DNA from: Chryseobacterium joostei
GTDB taxonomy: Bacteria > Bacteroidota > Bacteroidia > Flavobacteriales > Weeksellaceae
Direction: 5' to 3'
Assembly: GCF_003815775.1 (NCBI RefSeq)
Contig: NZ_CP033926.1
Coordinates: 1,364,001 to 1,428,000, forward strand
Length of the DNA: 64,000 nucleotides
The notes beneath the pieces were generated by a model that had not been told where the DNA came from, searched no databases, and worked only from the letters and a program-made list of their open reading frames with translations. A program made the translations under genes and the position numbers. Shown here piece by piece: positions 9,592 to 19,100 of the stretch. Numbering within the stretch: the first letter of the stretch is position 1; each line of letters starts with the position of its first letter.

Positions 9592-10485
9592 ATGGCCAAT
9601 AATCGCAAATCAATTTACAGTGCTCTTGCCGCTAACCTACTGATTGCTCTTACAAAGTTTATTGCAGGGGCATTTACCAATAGTTCTTCCATGATATCCG
9701 AAGGAATTCATTCAACAGTTGATACCGCGAATCAGCTGCTGCTTTTATATGGAATCAAAAGGAGCAGGAAGCCCGCAGATGAGTCTCATCCATTTGGGTA
9801 CGGCAAGGAGCTTTATTTCTGGTCCTTCGTGGTTTCAATTCTTATATTTGGTTTAGGGGGTGCTTTATCCATCTATCAGGGAATCTTACACATTATTGAA
9901 CCCGAGGTGATGAAAGATCCATTCTGGAATTATATTGTATTGATACTTTCCCTTATTTTCGAGGGTACCTCTTTGTTTATCGCTGTAAAAGAATTTAACA
10001 AGACCCGTAACGGGTTGAGATGGTGGGATGCGATCATCAAAAGCAAAGATCCGGGAAGCTTTCTTGTAGTTTTTGAAGATGGTGCCGCGGTGGCCGGTCT
10101 GCTTGTTGTTATGATATTAATGGGGATCAGTCATTGGTTACAAATTCCGGAATTGGATGGGCTGGCATCGGTAATCGTAGGGTTAATACTGGTTTTTGTC
10201 TCGCTTATTCTGGCCAGGGAAAGCAGGAGCCTGCTGATGGGTGAAGGCATAGCACCTGAAACAAGAGAAAAGATTGCTAAACTGGCTGAAAAAGATACTG
10301 CTGTCGTCAGAACAAAAAGTATACTCTCTACGTACCATTCACCTGAAGAAGTTGTACTGATGCTGATCATCGATTTCGAAGATCATCTTGATACAGAAGA
10401 GATCACAGAGGCCATACACCGTATTCGTGAACATATTAAAAATGAATTTCCATTCGTAAGGTTTGTTATTATTCAACCGGAATAA
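9592..10485 (+). CDS. Cation diffusion facilitator (CDF) family metal exporter
   Basis: A 297-residue inner-membrane protein with the CDF layout: several membrane helices in the first 200 residues, then a soluble C-terminal domain. Diagnostic motifs are SMISEGIHSTVDTANQLLLL in helix 2 (HxxxD metal site) and HPFGYGKELYFWSF between helices 2 and 3. These transporters export Zn, Fe or Mn using the proton gradient. The helix-5 metal site appears as DGAAVAGLLVV (D with A, not the usual HxxxD), a pattern found in a CDF subgroup sometimes annotated YdfM-like. It is monocistronic, with a palindrome downstream. Confidence 0.88.
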   Translation: MANNRKSIYSALAANLLIALTKFIAGAFTNSSSMISEGIHSTVDTANQLLLLYGIKRSRKPADESHPFGYGKELYFWSFVVSILIFGLGGALSIYQGILHIIEPEVMKDPFWNYIVLILSLIFEGTSLFIAVKEFNKTRNGLRWWDAIIKSKDPGSFLVVFEDGAAVAGLLVVMILMGISHWLQIPELDGLASVIVGLILVFVSLILARESRSLLMGEGIAPETREKIAKLAEKDTAVVRTKSILSTYHSPEEVVLMLIIDFEDHLDTEEITEAIHRIREHIKNEFPFVRFVIIQPE

Positions 10486-10518
10486 CTCATTATAGTGTAG
10501 GATCTTGAGAATTTTTAA

Positions 10519-10540
10519 TTTTTACGGAATTCCGTAAAAA
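10519..10540. promoter_or_regulatory. 22-bp perfect palindrome
   Basis: TTTTTACGG, centre AATT, CCGTAAAAA. It lies 33 bases after the CDF gene stop and 46 bases before the broken YebY-like gene. It could fold as a 9-bp stem terminator, but no T-run follows outside the repeat. It could equally be an operator for the downstream gene. Confidence 0.4.
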
Positions 10541-10586
10541 TCTGAATGCTGACATTTCTACATTTGTCAGAAATATACACTGTTCT

Positions 10587-10928
10587 ATGAAAAATCTTAT
10601 TCTATTTTCAATCTTTCTTTTGATCTTCTCCTGCAATTCACCTCAGGCAGGAAACACCATTACATTTACCAAACAGAACTATATAGGAGAATGACCTTTT
10701 TCCGTTAATGAATTAGAGGTCTACTGTTCAGGTTACAAAGAGATCTATGGCAGGGCGAAGAATGGTAAGGTCTATGCGCTAAATGGTTCTGCAAAAGGCG
10801 CTTCACATAATGATCCGTCTATCAGTAAGATTGAGGAGATCTGGTTGGATGCCCCCAATTGGAAAGGGTTAAAAATTTCTTACGGAGATTTTATAACGCA
10901 GGGACTTACACTCTGTGCGAATAAATAA
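10587..10928 (+). pseudogene. DUF2511 (YebY-like) lipoprotein gene with one in-frame stop
   Basis: A continuous 113-codon frame broken only by TGA at 10692-10694 (codon 36). Before the stop is a lipoprotein signal peptide (MKNLILFSIFLLIFSCNS). After it the frame continues PFSVNELEVYCSGYKEIYG, a VYALNG segment and a C-terminal LTLC, to TAA at 10926. The region around the stop aligns with the W-[AP]-F of YebY/DUF2511 proteins, so the original codon was most likely TGG (Trp). The two Cys typical of the family are kept. The lack of other damage points to a very recent mutation or a sequencing error. Codons after the stop remain gene-like. Confidence 0.75.
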
Positions 10929-11014
10929 TAATGACAATCCGTCATTATCTATGTATTCATTAAGAGGTTACCCGATCACTCAGCTTAGGTAAAAAGTGCA
11001 TATTCCTATTTCTT

Positions 11015-12358
11015 TTAAAGAATTTTTGCAAGCATAAAACCAATAACCAGTGCCAATAAAAATGCGATGATAATTTTAACGTAATCATTTTTACTGCTAT
11101 GAACTTCTTGATTCAATCTGGCATTTTCCTGTCTCAACGTTTCCACTGTGGTATTTAAAGACGCCGTTCTTTCATTGATTGAAGATTGAACATTCTTTTC
11201 GTACAAAACTGCCATCTCTTTTTTGTAGTTTTCCATTTCTTGCTGTCGCTGTTTCTGCTGCTCCTGGAAACTCTTTTGCATACCTTCCAGCTGTTCAGTA
11301 GAAGATTTTTGAAGCTTTTGAAATTCTTCATTTCTGACCTTTAGATGATCCGCAAAAGTTTTGTTATGGGTTTCTATCTGTTCTTTATAGGTTTTTTGAG
11401 CCTCTGTAAATTCCTCATTTTTCTTTTTCAATTGTTTTTCCAGAGTCTCCACCTGTTCCGAAAACTGTTTTGTTACATCTTTTTTGACCTCATCGATTAA
11501 TAATGCCCTAGAATTGGATTTCTCATGCGATAACTTTTCGGCGATGGAATGCAGTCCGGCACCATAATCGTGGGGAAGGTGAAATCTTTTATCGGCAAGT
11601 TTATCGAGTAATGTTTCATCGACACTATGGCCGATTGCTGTTACGGTTATAGGAGCCATCGTAATGAAGACCTCTGAGAGACTGATGTCATTGAAAGTTT
11701 CCATACTTTGTCGATCACCACCTCCCCTTACCAAGGCAACAATATCATAATCCAAAGCTGAAATTTCTTTTAGTTTTGAGATAATGGCTGTTGAGGAAGT
11801 AATATTGCAGCTATCATCTGAAATATCGAAGTACTTTACTGAAACATCCAGCCCTTCGTAAAAATCCTTTTGGACAATGGCATTGTTACCATAAATATTG
11901 ATAATTCTGATTTTTTCATCTTTTAGCATTTTATTTCTGACCAATGTCTCCAGGTTCTTTGATCCCTGCTCCAACTTTTTCTGGATCAGACCGTATCGTT
12001 CCAGTTCATCTTCCGATATCGATTTTTCCTCCTGCTTCACGATCTCATCGACCACAAAACGGAGCTCAATAGATGAATTCTTAATACTTTTCTCAATAAA
12101 TCCTCTTAAGGTATAGATTTCATTGTTTATGATCTGGCTTCTAAGCAGCGAAGGCATACGGATTCCAATAGATACATTATCGCCTTCCGAGAAAAGCTGA
12201 TCATAGTAATAATTCCCATAAGCCTTACCTGCGCCATAAGAATATCTTCCTTTGAGATAAATGAGGTTTACCATCGCATTAAGCTTTAGCGCATTGCTGA
12301 AAATCCCTATTACCGACGCCGGAGAATAAACTGGGTAACTCACTTCATTGCCTTCCAT
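11015..12358 (-). CDS. ExoVII large-subunit-like protein with coiled coil and C-terminal membrane anchor
   Basis: A 447-residue protein whose first 270 residues follow exonuclease VII large subunit (XseA): an N-terminal OB-like region (about 1-110), then the catalytic core with DYDIVALVRGGGDRQSMETF and APITVTAIGHSVDETLLDKL. These correspond to RGGG and the GHxxD of XseA. Unlike XseA, residues about 275-420 are a long Lys/Glu/Gln-rich coiled coil, and the protein ends in one membrane helix (about 427-445, IIIAFLLALVIGFMLAKIL). No XseB gene is adjacent. XseA proteins are cytosolic and degrade single-stranded DNA. The membrane anchor suggests a different job, perhaps against incoming DNA or at the cell envelope. 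Confidence 0.75.
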   Translation of the reverse strand: MEGNEVSYPVYSPASVIGIFSNALKLNAMVNLIYLKGRYSYGAGKAYGNYYYDQLFSEGDNVSIGIRMPSLLRSQIINNEIYTLRGFIEKSIKNSSIELRFVVDEIVKQEEKSISEDELERYGLIQKKLEQGSKNLETLVRNKMLKDEKIRIINIYGNNAIVQKDFYEGLDVSVKYFDISDDSCNITSSTAIISKLKEISALDYDIVALVRGGGDRQSMETFNDISLSEVFITMAPITVTAIGHSVDETLLDKLADKRFHLPHDYGAGLHSIAEKLSHEKSNSRALLIDEVKKDVTKQFSEQVETLEKQLKKKNEEFTEAQKTYKEQIETHNKTFADHLKVRNEEFQKLQKSSTEQLEGMQKSFQEQQKQRQQEMENYKKEMAVLYEKNVQSSINERTASLNTTVETLRQENARLNQEVHSSKNDYVKIIIAFLLALVIGFMLAKIL

Positions 12359-12494
12359 GGATAATCATATTTTAAATCAAAATTCACACAAAGATAATGC
12401 TATTGAAGAACTGAAAGTGTATCGGACCATAAAGGATTTCATTAAATAACAGTCAATAACAAGTCAAGGGCATCATGTTTGTTTCTTCATTTAA

Positions 12495-12980
12495 ATGATC
12501 AGCGACAAACCAACTTACCTCAATTTCGATAAGGACAACTATGCCTGGAAGTCCGATATAGACTACCGTCTGTATCCCGAGAAATATAAAGTTGGTAAAG
12601 GTGAACAGGGCGTTTTGATCTGTGAACCTTATAAGTCAGAAATAGGAAAACACTGGCGTTTCAAAAATACAGAAATTGCCAAAGTAAGCTCAGAAATGAT
12701 CTTTTCTATATTTTTGGATTATCTGGAACAGGATGACTTTGTCGGAGCAGATATGGCAAGAAAATATCTTCAAATGGGCTTTACAAGGGCGAGGCGGTAC
12801 TTTAATTTTAAAGGAGGCAAAAAATACAATGCTGAAAAAGGATATCAGCAGTTGGAAAAAGGAACGGGTGATCCAGAGAAAGCTAAAGCTGCGGATATTT
12901 TTTATAAAAAATGGAAAGAGGTAGAGAAAAACCCAAAATACACCCGATTAAAAAAAATATGGAAAGAGAAGTATGGATAA
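12495..12980 (+). CDS. DUF4385 family protein
   Basis: A 161-residue soluble protein of the DUF4385 family. It has the conserved N-terminus (YLNFDKDNYAWKSDIDYRLY), CEPYKSEIGKHWRFK in the middle, and FVGADMARKYLQMGFTRARR followed by a GGKKY loop. The function is unknown; the basic ARKYLQMGFTRARRY helix suggests nucleic-acid contact. It is divergent from the ExoVII-like gene with a 136-base shared upstream region. Confidence 0.85.
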   Translation: MISDKPTYLNFDKDNYAWKSDIDYRLYPEKYKVGKGEQGVLICEPYKSEIGKHWRFKNTEIAKVSSEMIFSIFLDYLEQDDFVGADMARKYLQMGFTRARRYFNFKGGKKYNAEKGYQQLEKGTGDPEKAKAADIFYKKWKEVEKNPKYTRLKKIWKEKYG

Positions 12981-13065
12981 ATTGTTTTGACAACTTTATT
13001 ATATTCTCTTTTTTGAAACAGCAGGACTTTAACTGGGCTATAACTATTGCAATAATTTATAGATG

Positions 13066-13284
13066 CTATTTTTCATACGCTGCGTTGTTCTGAAATACAT
13101 TTAAACCTTCTATCTTCTCATTGGTAACATTATAAACAATTTCAACTGAAAAGGATGATACTTTATAAAGCACAAACTTTAGTTTATCCTTATAAGTTTC
13201 ACTGATTATAACACCGTCTGCGCTAACGAGTTTATACTGAGATTCCTTTGATAGATTTTTAAAATCGTAGTAGGTAATGGACAT
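13066..13284 (-). CDS. Small hypothetical protein
   Basis: A 72-residue protein with alternating hydrophobic strands (FVLYKVSSFSVEIVYNV) and no signal peptide or membrane helix. It is short, but codon use looks normal and it fills an otherwise empty slot between the convergent DUF4385 gene and alkB. I do not recognise the family. Confidence 0.5.
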   Translation of the reverse strand: MSITYYDFKNLSKESQYKLVSADGVIISETYKDKLKFVLYKVSSFSVEIVYNVTNEKIEGLNVFQNNAAYEK

Positions 13285-13375
13285 AGAGTTAGTTTTTAAT
13301 TTTATATCTGCCTGAGAACAAGAATTTTATTTTTGCAAACAATACGTTAAGTTGGAAGTTAATATATTTTAATTA

Positions 13376-13990
13376 TTATTGACCCGACATTAGGATGAAC
13401 CGAAATGTGAGATTAATCCTTTCTTTCATTGGAACAGTAGACTTAGCGATCCGATGCTCCCAACTTTCCTGAAGATCGCCTTTCATGATAAGTAAGGAAC
13501 CATGAGGCAATGGTAAACTGTATTTGCTCTGATGATGGTCTTTTTTTCTGAAATCAAAGTTTCTGGTTTGTCCAAGGCTGATGGATGCAATGACAGGTCG
13601 TTTTCCATATCGGCTTTCCTTATCCCGATGCCAGGCAACGGAATCATTATGATCACGGTATAGGTTTAACAGAACGCCATTGAACTGACAGCCAAATTCC
13701 TTCTCAATTCTTTGTTTTAATGAAAACAATTCAGGAGTCCATGGATTGGTTGGCTTTTTATTTTCCTCTGAATCATTATACTTTGAATCACCATACCACG
13801 CTGTTAATCTTGGTGTCAAAACCATTTTATCATACATTTTTTGGGTACGCTGTTCCCAGGGAACAGTTTCCAACAATTTGTTTTTAAGCAGATCGGCTTC
13901 TTCCCTGCTCAGGAAATTCTCCTTGTATTCCAAAAGGTCTTTTGGAAACTCATAGAATTCTTCGGCATCAAATAAACTAAGCTGACTCAT
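13376..13990 (-). CDS. alkB: AlkB-like 2-oxoglutarate/Fe(II) dioxygenase
   Basis: A 204-residue oxidative DNA-demethylase homologue. It has the iron ligands HRD in SVAWHRDKESRYGKRPVIAS (HxD) and the distal His in QESWEHRIAKS, and the 2-oxoglutarate-binding RINLTFR at the C-terminus. The substrate-side motif LNLYRDHNDSVAWH is that of the ALKBH2/3-like subgroup. It removes 1-methyladenine and 3-methylcytosine lesions. It sits next to the repressor and translesion polymerase genes, making a small DNA-repair neighbourhood. Confidence 0.92.
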   Translation of the reverse strand: MSQLSLFDAEEFYEFPKDLLEYKENFLSREEADLLKNKLLETVPWEQRTQKMYDKMVLTPRLTAWYGDSKYNDSEENKKPTNPWTPELFSLKQRIEKEFGCQFNGVLLNLYRDHNDSVAWHRDKESRYGKRPVIASISLGQTRNFDFRKKDHHQSKYSLPLPHGSLLIMKGDLQESWEHRIAKSTVPMKERINLTFRFILMSGQ

Positions 13991-14023
13991 TGTAATTTTT
14001 CTTTAAATCATTTAAACTTTGTC

Positions 14024-14053
14024 TTATTCCGTTTCTACGGAATAATTTTTTTT
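14024..14053 (+). terminator. Intrinsic terminator, plus orientation
   Basis: TTATTCCG, loop TTTCTA, CGGAATAA, then eight T on the plus strand. The hairpin and T-run are convincing, but both flanking genes are on the minus strand (see findings). Confidence 0.6.
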
Positions 14054-14069
14054 CATCATTTGTGTTTTT

Positions 14070-14092
14070 ACTTCCCTTCGGGGAAGTTTTTT
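14070..14092 (+). terminator. Second intrinsic terminator with TTCG tetraloop, plus orientation
   Basis: ACTTCCC, TTCG tetraloop, GGGAAGT, then a run of T. This is an unusually stable C(UUCG)G hairpin. It lies 25 bases after the first terminator in the same orientation. Confidence 0.65.
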
Positions 14093-14118
14093 GATTATGC
14101 CATGTACTCAAAATAAAT

Positions 14119-14895
14119 TCAATTCTTATCTCCCATTTTTTCTTTGATCTGTCTGATATCAGTTTTAATTTCTGTGATAAAATTTTGAATATGGTGTTCT
14201 GCAAATTCATCAGGCTCATATTCTTTGGTATTAATACTACAGGCAAACTCCCAGATCTCTTTAATTTCAGGCAATGGAATTTTATAAGGCTCATAAAATT
14301 GATTGTCAGCCTTTACCCATATACCATCTGCTTCATGAAACTGAAATCTTTTGTAGCTGATACCATCATTGGTGGTAATGAAAACATACGTTCTGTCCGT
14401 TTTAAGGTCAGATAGATTTTCTACGTATTTTCCCACGATATAGGTTCCGTTCTTATAGGGGGGCATTGAATCTCCGTCAGCTGGAAATGCCCTGAACTTA
14501 CCCCCTTTTAAAAAAGGTAATGATATGGTCTCCAGACTTTCTATGTATTCCGGATCTCCATAGCCATTCAGGTAGCCCATAGAAGCTTTTTGGGGGATAA
14601 TCTCAATCTGATTATTCCCATCTTGATCAACCTTTATAGGCAGAACAATCCTATTCTCAGGAAGCTCCATGAGTTCCTCGATAGAAAATTTTCTGACATC
14701 TACAGTCAACAATAAATCGATGCTTATGTTATAGAATTTTGAAATTCTAAGCAATATTTCAATAGGAGGTTCTGTTCTGCCGTATTCATAGGCGACATAT
14801 CTGGATCGGGTAAGAATTAATAGATCTGCCAGTTCTTGCTGAGTCATATTTTTCTTTCCTCTCAAAAACACGATGTTATCAGAGAATTTTGACAT
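14119..14895 (-). CDS. XRE-HTH/S24 peptidase repressor (LexA/CI-like)
   Basis: A repressor of about 258 residues. An N-terminal XRE helix-turn-helix (MTQQELADLLILTRSRYVAYEYG) is joined to a C-terminal S24 peptidase with catalytic Ser in FPADGDSMPPYKNGTYIVGK and Lys in GISYKRFQF. Such proteins cleave themselves when RecA filaments form, as LexA and phage CI do. The start MSKFSDN at 14895 is chosen over the frame start at 14916, because it begins the HTH cleanly. The gene is divergent from dinB with 61 bases between the starts, packed with palindromes, so it most likely represses both itself and the dinB-dnaE operon until DNA damage. Confidence 0.88.
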   Translation of the reverse strand: MSKFSDNIVFLRGKKNMTQQELADLLILTRSRYVAYEYGRTEPPIEILLRISKFYNISIDLLLTVDVRKFSIEELMELPENRIVLPIKVDQDGNNQIEIIPQKASMGYLNGYGDPEYIESLETISLPFLKGGKFRAFPADGDSMPPYKNGTYIVGKYVENLSDLKTDRTYVFITTNDGISYKRFQFHEADGIWVKADNQFYEPYKIPLPEIKEIWEFACSINTKEYEPDEFAEHHIQNFITEIKTDIRQIKEKMGDKN

Positions 14896-14956
14896 TGTTA
14901 CAATTTTAGACAACAAAAATACAAAATTTGTTTCAAAACGTGACTAATTTTGTCAC
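14895..14956. promoter_or_regulatory. Divergent promoter/operator region for the S24 repressor and dinB
   Basis: Palindromes are packed into 62 bases: TTGT-T-ACAA (14895-14903), ACAAA-A-TTTGT (14921-14931) and GTGAC-N7-GTCAC (14940-14956). The last spans TAATTTTG (14945-14952), a TAnnTTTG -7 element directed at dinB. It ends only four bases before the ATG, so the dinB transcript may be leaderless. On the minus strand, TATTTTTG is a -7 candidate for the repressor. Repressor binding to any of these would block both promoters. Confidence 0.55.
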
Positions 14957-16099
14957 ATGGAAAGAGCAATTGTACATATGGATTTGGATACGTTCTTTGT
15001 TTCCTGTGAAAGGCTGAAAAACTCCGAACTGGAGAAAAAGCCTGTCATCATAGGAGGTGGAGACCGTGGTGTAGTGGCGTCCTGCTCTTATGAAACCCGT
15101 TTTTTCGGAGTCAGAAGCGCCATGCCGATTAAAATGGCTTTACGGCTGTGTCCAGAAGCTAAAGTAATTAAGGGAGATATGGAAATGTATTCCAATATGT
15201 CCCATATGGTAACGGAAATTATCCAGGAAAAAGTTCCTGTTGTGGAAAAGGCAAGTATTGATGAATTTTATTTGGATTTATCCGGAATGGATAAGTTTTT
15301 CGGATGCTATAAGTGGACATATGAAATAGCGGAAAGCGTGCAGAAAAATACAGGTTTACCGATAAGTTTTGCGTTGTCTGCCAATAAAACCGTATCCAAA
15401 ATCGGAACCGGAGAATCAAAGCCTACCGGAAGATTGGAAGTAAAACAGTCTGACATACAGCCGTTTTTAAATCCGCTTTCAGTAAAGAAGATTCCTATGG
15501 TGGGCGATGTTACTTTTCAGCTGCTCTCAAGACTGGGGATCAGAACCATACAGACCCTTTCAGAAATGCCTGTTGATGTACTAGGGCAATTGATTGGTAA
15601 AAACGGAAATGAACTCTGGAAAAAAGCACACGGAATTGATGAGACCCCAGTAGTTCCCTATTCGGAAAGAAAATCCATCTCTACTGAAGATACTTTTGCC
15701 CAGGATACTATAGATATTCAGGGAATCAAAAGCATTCTTTCCGGAATGGTTGAAAAGCTTTGCTATCAGCTCCGTGCAGAGAAGTGGCTGGTTTCTGTAG
15801 TAGTTGTGAAACTCAGATACTCTAATTTTGATACGGAAACCAAACAATGCAGGATTCCTTATACTTCCGCTGACCACACCCTGCTCAGGTATGTTTTGGA
15901 ACTCTTTAAAAAGGTATATACCAGACGGATGAGAATAAGACTGGTAGGGGTAAAGTTTACCGGACTGGTTCACGGATGCCATCAGATGGATCTTTTTGAA
16001 GATACGGAAGAATTAATATCACTCTATCAGACAATGGATAAAATCAAGAACAGGTTTGGAACTTCAAGTGTAGGAAGAGCCTCAGGTTTATTAAAATAA
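14957..16099 (+). CDS. dinB: Y-family DNA polymerase (Pol IV-like)
   Basis: A 380-residue translesion polymerase. It has the N-terminal catalytic Asp in HMDLDTFFVSCERL and the catalytic pair in ASIDEFYLDLSGM. A helix-hairpin-helix region (VKKIPMVGDVTFQLLSRLGI) and a little-finger domain follow. Because the acidic residues are intact, this is an active polymerase and not the inactive ImuB of proteobacterial mutasomes. No clear C-terminal clamp-binding peptide was noted. Seven bases separate it from dnaE, so the two form an operon under the divergent S24 repressor. Confidence 0.93.
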   Translation: MERAIVHMDLDTFFVSCERLKNSELEKKPVIIGGGDRGVVASCSYETRFFGVRSAMPIKMALRLCPEAKVIKGDMEMYSNMSHMVTEIIQEKVPVVEKASIDEFYLDLSGMDKFFGCYKWTYEIAESVQKNTGLPISFALSANKTVSKIGTGESKPTGRLEVKQSDIQPFLNPLSVKKIPMVGDVTFQLLSRLGIRTIQTLSEMPVDVLGQLIGKNGNELWKKAHGIDETPVVPYSERKSISTEDTFAQDTIDIQGIKSILSGMVEKLCYQLRAEKWLVSVVVVKLRYSNFDTETKQCRIPYTSADHTLLRYVLELFKKVYTRRMRIRLVGVKFTGLVHGCHQMDLFEDTEELISLYQTMDKIKNRFGTSSVGRASGLLK

Positions 16100-16106
16100 A
16101 TACAAG

Positions 16107-19100
16107 ATGTTTCTGAATTGTCATTCTTATCATAGCCTTCGGTATGGAACCATTTCTATTAAAGAACTGGTTGAGCAGGCTGTACATTTTAATATTAAAA
16201 CCTTGGCTCTTACAGATATCAATACCATTACCGGGATCTATGATTTCTACAAACTTTGTCAAGATCACCATATCAAACCGATCGTCGGAGTGGAAATAAG
16301 GCTTCAGGATGAACTGTATTATATCTGCCTGGCCAAAAATCAAAAAAGCATTGCAGAAGTCAACAGGCTTTTAACCGCATATAACTGTGAAGGCATAGAA
16401 ATTCCTAAAACAAATCCTGATTTTACAGATACTTTTGTTATTTACCCACTGGAGAATATTCCTGAGAAATTAGCAGATCATGAATTTATAGGTATCAGAC
16501 AGAACCAGTTAAATCTTTTGATTAAACCGGAATTTAAACAGTTCATTCATAAAATGGTTATTCTTCATCCGGTTACCTTTACCACCCCTGAAGAATATGA
16601 GCTTCATAAAATAGTAAGGGCTATTGATCACAATACATTGATCAGTAAGCTTACAGAAGCTGATTACTGTAAAGACAACGAAATGTTTACTGATAAAAAA
16701 GAGCTTCTGGCTCAATTTTACCATGAGCCACAGATTATTGAAAACACAAAGTATATTGTCAATGGCTGTCATTTTGATTTTGATTTTTCAACACCTAAAA
16801 ACAAAAAGCATTTCACAGACAGCAAAGAAAATGATTCTAAGCTTTTAAAAAAGTTAGCATATCAGGGACTTTCTAAGAGATATTCCGAGGATAATCTACA
16901 GGCGAAAGCAAGAGTGGATAAAGAATTGGGGGTTATTGACCAGCTTAATTTCTGTGCTTATTTTCTCATCACCTGGGATATTATCCAATACAGCAACCGA
17001 ATGGGGTTTATGCACGTAGGAAGAGGCAGCGGTGCTAATTCCATTGTCAGTTACTGCATCGGAATTACGGATATATGTCCTCTGGAGCTGGATCTGTATT
17101 TTGAACGGTTTCTAAACCTCAACCGCAAAACGCCTCCGGATTTTGACATAGACTGGAGCTGGCAGACCAGGGATATTATCCTTGAATATATTTTTGATAA
17201 ATATGGTAAGAACCATGTTGCCTTCTGTGGAACCAATGTTGAATTTAAATACCGTTCTATTTTCCGGGAAGTAGGAAAAGTATTTGGTCTTCCAAAAGAG
17301 GAATTGGACATGCTGGCAACCAAGCCCATCCAGGAACATGATAATAATTCGGTATCCAGACAGGTTCATTACTACGGAAAACTTTTAGAAAAGTTTCCTA
17401 ACCAGAGAAGCATGCACTCCTGTGGAATTCTGATATCAGAAGAACCTATCACCAATTATTCCGCATTGGAAATGCCTCCCAAAGGTTTTCCGATTGTACA
17501 GTTCGATATGTACACTGCTGAAGAGATTGGCCTTGAAAAATTTGATATTCTCTCACAAAGTGGTTTAGGTACCATTAACGACACAATAAAGCTGGTGAAG
17601 GAAAAAAGAGGAATTGATATTAATATCCGGGACACTTCCCTTTCAAAAGACGAAGCCCGATGCAATGAATTCTTAAGCTCCGGCAAAACCATCGGTTGTT
17701 TTTATATTGAATCTCCCGCTATGCGGGGGTTACTCAGAAGACTGAAATGTGACAATTACAAAGTGCTGGTTGCAGCCTCTTCCATTATTAGACCCGGCGT
17801 AGCCCAAAGCGGGATGATGCGGGAGTATATTTTCAGGCATAATAATCCCACAAAATTTGAGTACTTCCATGGGGTTTTTGAAAAAGAACTAGGAGAAACC
17901 TACGGTATTATGGTATACCAGGAAGATGTTATTAAAATTGCACTGCACTTCGGAGGATTATCCGCCCCTGATGGTGACGTCCTGAGACGGGCCATGAGCG
18001 GTAAGGGACGGTCTTTATCTGCTTTACAGAAAGTAAAAGATAACTTCTTTGAATCCTGTAAAAAGCTGGGACACCCTGAACAGCTATCTATGGAAGTATA
18101 CCGGCAGATAGAATCATTTGCAGGATACTCATTCTGTAAAGCTCATTCTGCTTCTTATGCCGTTGAAAGCTATCAGAGTTTATACCTTAAGGTCTACTAT
18201 CCTATCGAATTTATGGTTTCTGCGATCAATAACGGCGGAGGTTTCTACAGGACTGAAGTCTACATTCATGAGGCCAGAATGTCGGGAGCTGCAATTCATA
18301 ATCCCTGTGTCAATCTGAGTGAATATCAGACAACGGTCTATGGTTCGGACGTTTATTTGGGATTGATGCATATTGAAAGGTTGGAACTTAAATTAGCGAA
18401 ACTTATTCCTGAAGAAAGAAATCAGAATGGAGAGTATACTTCCCTGGAAAATTTTGTTAAGAGAATTCCTATTGGCATCGAAACACTACAAATTTTAATC
18501 TTTATCGGAGCATTCCGCTTTACCGGAAAACAGAAACATGAACTGCTGATTGAATCAAGGTTTCTTTTGGGAAATAATAAAATAACTTTCAGGCATCCGA
18601 CTTTATTAGAAGAACCACAGAAAAATTATCAGCTTCCTTCTATAGAAAGAAACCCATTTGAGGATGCTTTTGATGAAATAGAAATATTAGGTTTCACCGT
18701 TTCATTCAGCCCTTTTGATTTATTACAAACCCGATACAGAGGTTCTGTTCTGGTAAAGAATTTATTGAAGTTTCATAAACATCAAGTTAAAATGCTGGCC
18801 TATCTGATTTCAAGAAAGCATGTTCCTACCAAAAAAGGGACGATGTACTTCGGAACCTGGATTGATGCTGTAGGAGAATATTTTGATACTGCTCATTTTC
18901 CAAATTGCCTAAAAGAATATCCTTTTCAAGGTGGTGGTTGCTATCTTTTATTGGGAACAGTAGAGGTCGATTTCCACTTCCCCACTGTTACCATTCATAA
19001 AATGGCGAAAATGCCTTTTATTCCAGATCCAAGATATTCTATGGATAAAGAAAAAGCATTGGAAGCCCAGCGCAATCTTCATGAAGATATCAGTATGACT

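Noticed and set aside
10692..10694. TGA as a selenocysteine codon in the YebY-like gene
   Set aside because: The family has Trp at this position, and no selenocysteine element or other selenoprotein signal was seen.
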